Source: Oscillospiraceae bacterium
Lineage (GTDB): Bacteria; Bacillota; Clostridia; Oscillospirales; Ruminococcaceae
DNA length: 8,549 bases
Direction of reading: 5' to 3'
Assembly: GCA_019423445.1 (NCBI GenBank)
Contig: JAHZBJ010000024.1
Coordinates: 13,696 to 22,244 of the forward strand
Shown here: positions 5,689 through 8,549 of the stretch, in pieces
Layout of the letters: each line of letters begins with the position of its first letter
How positions within the stretch are numbered: the stretch's first letter is position 1
Made by a program: the position numbers and the translations under genes
Notes under the pieces: generated by a model
Told to the model about the DNA's origin: nothing
Databases searched by the model: none
The model's input: only the letters and a program-made list of their open reading frames with translations

Positions 5689-6480
5689 ATGGAAAAGGAC
5701 CGCCGCTTTGCCGTCCTCATCGACGCGGACAACGTCTCGGACAAGTATATCCGCCTGATTCTGGACGAGCTCTCCAACGACGGCACCATTACCTATAAAC
5801 GCATCTACGGGGACTGGACCCGGCCGGCCCTGAGCTCCTGGAAAAACGTGCTCCTGGACTATTCCATCACCCCCATCCAGCAGTACAGCTACACCACCGG
5901 CAAAAACGCCACCGATTCCGCCATGATCATCGACGCCATGGACATCCTTTACTCCGGCAACGTGGAGGGGTTCTGCATTGTCAGCAGTGACAGCGACTTC
6001 ACCCGTCTGGCCAGCCGCCTGCGGGAGGCCGGGAAGTTCGTGGTGGGGATGGGGGAGCGGAAAACCCCCGCCCCCTTCGTTGCGGCCTGCAACCGCTTCA
6101 CCTATCTGGAAGTTCTGGCCCAGGCGCCGGCGTCGGACCCGGAGGAGTCGGAACCCCTGGCCCCGGTGGCTGGGGAGGACCGGATGGCCCTGCCTGCCAT
6201 CACCGCCGCCATTCAGGCCATCGCCGACGAGACCTCCGACGACGAGGGCTGGGCCTCGGTAAGCGATATCGGCAACATTTTGATCAAGCGCTACCCCGAT
6301 TTTGACGTCCGCAACTACGGCTTCAAGAAACTGACCCGCTTTGTGGACTCCCTGGAGCTGTTTGAGATGCGCACCGTAACAGGGCGGGACGGCTCCGCCA
6401 AAGCGGTACTGGTACGGGGCCTTCCCTCTCTCCCAGAGCCCCCCGCCTCCCGCCGGAAAAAGAAATCTGGGAGGCGCTGA
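5689..6480 (+). CDS. NYN domain (LabA/DUF88) putative ribonuclease with C-terminal OST-HTH/LOTUS-like domain
   Basis: A 263-residue soluble protein. Residues 5-145 form a NYN (PIN-like) domain: V-L-I-D-A-D-N (9-15), T-D-S-A-M-I-I-D-A-M-D (75-85) and V-S-S-D-S-D-F (98-104) supply the acidic metal-binding residues Asp12, Asp14, Asp76, Asp101 and Asp103, all intact. The family is predicted to cut RNA, with related domains in MARF1 and Rae1-like proteins. An acidic linker (about 148-165) leads to a winged-helix-like region (167-230) resembling OST-HTH/LOTUS, an RNA-binding module often paired with NYN. The C-terminus is strongly basic (R-R-K-K-K-S-G-R-R), suiting nucleic acid contact. The start is ATG behind GGAGG at 9 nt spacing. 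The VTT gene follows 17 bp later. RNA target unknown; the nuclease role is inferred from conserved residues. Confidence 0.88.
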   Translation: MEKDRRFAVLIDADNVSDKYIRLILDELSNDGTITYKRIYGDWTRPALSSWKNVLLDYSITPIQQYSYTTGKNATDSAMIIDAMDILYSGNVEGFCIVSSDSDFTRLASRLREAGKFVVGMGERKTPAPFVAACNRFTYLEVLAQAPASDPEESEPLAPVAGEDRMALPAITAAIQAIADETSDDEGWASVSDIGNILIKRYPDFDVRNYGFKKLTRFVDSLELFEMRTVTGRDGSAKAVLVRGLPSLPEPPASRRKKKSGRR

Positions 6481-6487
6481 CCTCCCA
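6468..6487 (+). other. Hairpin across the NYN stop codon, next to the VTT gene's ribosome site
   Basis: TGGGAGG (6468-6474), loop CGCTGA, CCTCCCA (6481-6487): a 7-bp perfect stem whose loop holds the TGA stop of the NYN gene. The stem's last base is the first base of the AAGGAG site (6487-6492) for the VTT gene. A ribosome finishing the NYN gene would melt it, so it could couple translation of the two genes. No T-run follows, so it is not a terminator. Confidence 0.45.
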
Positions 6488-6497
6488 AGGAGCAACC

Positions 6498-7172
6498 ATG
6501 AGACCCAAAGACAATCTGGACCGGCTGGTCCGTTATCTTCCCCTGGCCATCACCCTTTTGCTGACCCTCATCTGCATCCTGAGTCTCCGGGACCTGACGG
6601 TGGAGGAGATTCTTCACTACACCCCCCAAAGCCTGCCCTTGGCGGCAGCAGCCCTTCTGGCTATGTACGCCTTCAAATCCCTTTCGGTGGTTTTCCCCAT
6701 CTCAGTTCTGTATGTAGCCTCCGGGGTGATCTTCCCTCTGTGGCTGGCCTGGCTGGTGAACCTGCTGGGGCTGTGGGTATGCTCCGCCCTCCCTTACTGG
6801 GTGGGACGGATCTCGGGGGGAGAGCTGGCCCGGCGGGTAGTGGAAAACCACCCCAAAGCGGCCCGGATCTCTCAAGTCACCGGACGCAACGAACTTTTTA
6901 CCGCCTATCTGCTCCGGGTCATCGGCGTAGTGCCGGGGGACCTGGCAGGCATCCTCTTGGGTGCCATGGGAATGAAATGGAGCAGCTATCTGGCCGGGTC
7001 CATCCTGGGGCTCCTGCCGGGGATGCTGATCCAGACCGCCCTGGGGGAGTACGCTCAGGACCGCTCCTCCCCCCTTTTCTGGCTTCTGTGCCTTCTGATG
7101 GCCGCCATTTCCGGGGTCAGCGCCCTGGCCTACCTTCGATGGCTCCGGGCTTCCAAAAGGCCCGGCAAATAG
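6498..7172 (+). CDS. VTT domain (TVP38/TMEM64, DedA superfamily) membrane protein
   Basis: A 224-residue integral membrane protein with hydrophobic stretches at about 12-30, 46-66, 68-98, 135-157, 160-183 and 193-214. Family hallmarks are A-S-G-V-I-F-P-L-W (74-82), the Y-W-V-G-R-I-S-G-G loop (100-108), L-R-V-I-G-V-V-P-G-D (139-148), and the closing G-S-I-L-G-L-L-P-G (167-175). VTT proteins form re-entrant helices in the membrane. DedA relatives are linked to lipid scrambling or undecaprenyl-phosphate and phosphatidylethanolamine transport, but the role of bacterial TVP38-type members is mostly unknown. The start is ATG 6 nt after AAGGAG, 17 bp after the NYN stop, so the two are probably co-transcribed. 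The motif set is complete with no sign of damage. Confidence 0.88.
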   Translation: MRPKDNLDRLVRYLPLAITLLLTLICILSLRDLTVEEILHYTPQSLPLAAAALLAMYAFKSLSVVFPISVLYVASGVIFPLWLAWLVNLLGLWVCSALPYWVGRISGGELARRVVENHPKAARISQVTGRNELFTAYLLRVIGVVPGDLAGILLGAMGMKWSSYLAGSILGLLPGMLIQTALGEYAQDRSSPLFWLLCLLMAAISGVSALAYLRWLRASKRPGK

Positions 7173-7221
7173 GATCGGTCCCCTATTCCGAGAAAATTCC
7201 CACGTTTTTTTCCTGATTTTG

Positions 7222-7250
7222 TAGTGTTCTTTACTGGATCATCGTATTAT
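7222..7250 (+). promoter_or_regulatory. Possible promoter of the glycosyltransferase gene
   Basis: A good -10 box TATTAT (7245-7250) lies about 54 bp before the GT2 start, but the matching -35 position (TAGTGT, 7222-7227, 17-bp spacer) is poor. An alternative pair is TTACTG (7231-7236) with TATACG (7254-7259). The 131-bp AT-rich gap after the VTT gene suggests a separate promoter, though no clear terminator separates the genes. Confidence 0.3.
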
Positions 7251-7290
7251 GGGTATACGCGGGCGGCTCATTGCCCAACCAAAAGCCCAT

Positions 7291-7295
7291 GGAGG
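7291..7295 (+). promoter_or_regulatory. Ribosome binding site deciding the glycosyltransferase start
   Basis: GGAGG lies 8 nt before ATG 7304. The in-frame upstream candidates TTG 7271 and ATG 7289 lack such a site (ATG 7289 overlaps it), and starting at 7304 puts the first membrane helix directly at the N-terminus. Confidence 0.75.
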
Positions 7296-7303
7296 ATCTC
7301 TTT

Positions 7304-8548
7304 ATGACAACTCACATTCTGACTACCCTGGCTTGGTTCTGCAGCCTGGCCATGACAGCATATACCGCTTACTTCTTCATCATCGCCCTTTTCTCCCTGA
7401 AAAAGCACCACGCCTGCCCCCAAGCGGCGCCTTCCACCCGGTTTGCCGTGTTGGTGGCCGCCCGGAACGAGGAAGCGGTAATCGGTGAGCTGGTTCGCAG
7501 CCTGCTGGCCCAGGATTATCCCAGGGAGCTTTTCGACGTCATCGTGGTGCCCAACAACTGCACCGACAACACCGCCGGTGCCGCCCGGGAAGCTGGCGCC
7601 CTGGTGCTGGAGTGTACCGTTCCTACCCGAACCAAGGGGGAGGTCCTGGACTTCGCCCTGAACCAGATGTTCCTGTGGAAGAAGCAGTACGACGCCGTCT
7701 GCGTTTTCGATGCGGACAACCTGGTGCATCCCCAGTTCCTGCGCCGGATGAACGACGCCTGGCATGCAGGGGCACGAGTGGCCCAGGGCTTTCGGGACAG
7801 CAAAAATCCCACTGACACCGCCATTTCCGGCTGCTACTCCATCTATTACTGGATGATCAACCGGTTCTACAGCCAGGCCCGCTCGATTCTGGGCCTCAAC
7901 GCCATCATCAACGGCAGCGGCTTCATGGTGGACATGTCCATTCTCCGGGAGCAGCGGGGCTGGAAGACCTACACCATTACCGAGGATATCGAGTTTTCCG
8001 CCATCTGCGCTTCCAAAAACCGGCGGATCTGGTGGGTTCCCGAGGCCATTACCTTTGACGAGCAGCCCCTCACCTTCGCCCAGTCCTGGAAGCAGAGGAA
8101 GCGCTGGTCCACCGGGATGATCCAGTGCATGGAGCGGTACACCCGCCCCCTGCTGGCCCAGGCCGCCCGGGGCAGCAATACCAGCCTGGATATTATGATG
8201 TTTTTCATCCTGCCGGTGGTGCAGATGCTGGGGATCGCCGCTATGGGTTTCAGCATGGCTTTTGATTTCTTCGGCATCTCCTACGGCCTTTTCCCCCGGA
8301 CCACCCTGTTCCACCAGATCTTTTTCGCCGTCAACCTTTCCTTCGCCACCACCTTTCTGGGGTCCCTGCTGGCGGTTGTGGCCAACAAGAAGCCAGTGCT
8401 TCCCATGCTCCGGTCCATGGTCTTTTATTGGGTGTTCATTATGAGCTGGATGCCCATCAATATCATCTGCCTGCTGAAAAAGGCCACCACCTGGGAGGCT
8501 ATTCCTCATCCAAGCGCCCTCACCTTCTACCAGCTTCGGAACCGCTGA
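7304..8548 (+). CDS. Membrane glycosyltransferase, family GT2 (processive synthase-like)
   Basis: A 414-residue enzyme, complete, with its TGA stop one base before the window edge. An N-terminal helix (about 8-31) anchors it; a cytosolic GT-A domain follows with V-A-A-R-N-E-E (51-57), N-N-C-T-D-N-T (84-90), the metal/nucleotide-sugar site D-A-D-N (136-139), N-G-S-G-F-M-V (203-209), the likely catalytic T-E-D (226-228), and Q-R-K-R-W-S-T-G (264-271), the Q-x-x-R-W motif of processive beta-glycan synthases. Three hydrophobic stretches follow at about 297-322, 335-361 and 369-391. This layout resembles poly-N-acetylglucosamine and hyaluronan synthases, which polymerise and extrude a polysaccharide, but also single-sugar GT2 enzymes. 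Sugar and product cannot be told from sequence. No partner polysaccharide genes are visible within the window. Confidence 0.92.
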   Translation: MTTHILTTLAWFCSLAMTAYTAYFFIIALFSLKKHHACPQAAPSTRFAVLVAARNEEAVIGELVRSLLAQDYPRELFDVIVVPNNCTDNTAGAAREAGALVLECTVPTRTKGEVLDFALNQMFLWKKQYDAVCVFDADNLVHPQFLRRMNDAWHAGARVAQGFRDSKNPTDTAISGCYSIYYWMINRFYSQARSILGLNAIINGSGFMVDMSILREQRGWKTYTITEDIEFSAICASKNRRIWWVPEAITFDEQPLTFAQSWKQRKRWSTGMIQCMERYTRPLLAQAARGSNTSLDIMMFFILPVVQMLGIAAMGFSMAFDFFGISYGLFPRTTLFHQIFFAVNLSFATTFLGSLLAVVANKKPVLPMLRSMVFYWVFIMSWMPINIICLLKKATTWEAIPHPSALTFYQLRNR

Positions 8549-8549
8549 C

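Noticed and set aside
7145..7187. Hairpins CCGGGC/GCCCGG (7145-7165) and AATAGG/CCTATT (7168-7187) as a terminator for the VTT gene
   Set aside because: The first lies inside the coding region with no T-run. The second is a weak 6-bp stem and the nearest T-run (7205-7211) is about 18 nt further on.
1..8549. CRISPR array, tRNA, rRNA, insertion sequence or toxin-antitoxin pair
   Set aside because: I saw no regularly spaced repeats, cloverleaf sequence, transposase-like frame with terminal repeats, or small paired genes in the window.

Overview
The window joins the end of a phage structural cassette (about 1-3875, all on the minus strand) to a stretch of ordinary bacterial chromosome (about 3998-8549, all on the plus strand). 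The DNA is GC-rich, with G or C in most third codon positions. Ribosome binding sites are strong GGAGG types, and at least one TTG start is used. The housekeeping genes look like those of a GC-rich Clostridia member (Bacillota), perhaps gut Oscillospiraceae such as the Flavonifractor/Lawsonibacter group. That placement is inference from protein character, not from a search.

Phage part. Read right to left, the order is a short terminase small subunit (3875-3525), a PBSX-type terminase large subunit (3532-2249), portal (2252-1119), an HK97-like prohead protease carrying an inserted Cys/His cluster (1117-128), and the first 36 codons of a probable capsid-associated protein (110 to the window edge). 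The genes overlap by 8 bp and 4 bp or lie 1-17 bp apart, as in a phage late operon for DNA packaging and head assembly. Its upstream end is abrupt: about 120 bp separate the small terminase start from a host promoter pointing the other way, with no integrase, repressor, HNH nuclease, lysis gene or tRNA between them.

Host part. A near-consensus promoter (TTGACA-17-TACAAT, 3998-4026) starts an operon of a TrmL-like tRNA 2'-O-methyltransferase and a DegV/FakB-type fatty-acid-binding protein, closed by a clear intrinsic terminator (5548-5570). A second promoter (5612-5640), with a 7-bp-arm inverted repeat across its spacer, precedes an operon of a NYN ribonuclease-like protein with a C-terminal OST-HTH/LOTUS-like domain and a VTT/TVP38 (DedA superfamily) membrane protein. 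A separate gene for a membrane-anchored GT2 glycosyltransferase (7304-8548) ends one base before the window edge.

Most of the content belongs to known families. The points most worth a second look are the abrupt phage/host border, the metal-knuckle-like insert in the protease, the missing DNA-binding region in the small terminase, the dyads in two promoters, and the pairing of an RNA-binding nuclease-like protein with a VTT membrane protein. Nothing here proves a new system.
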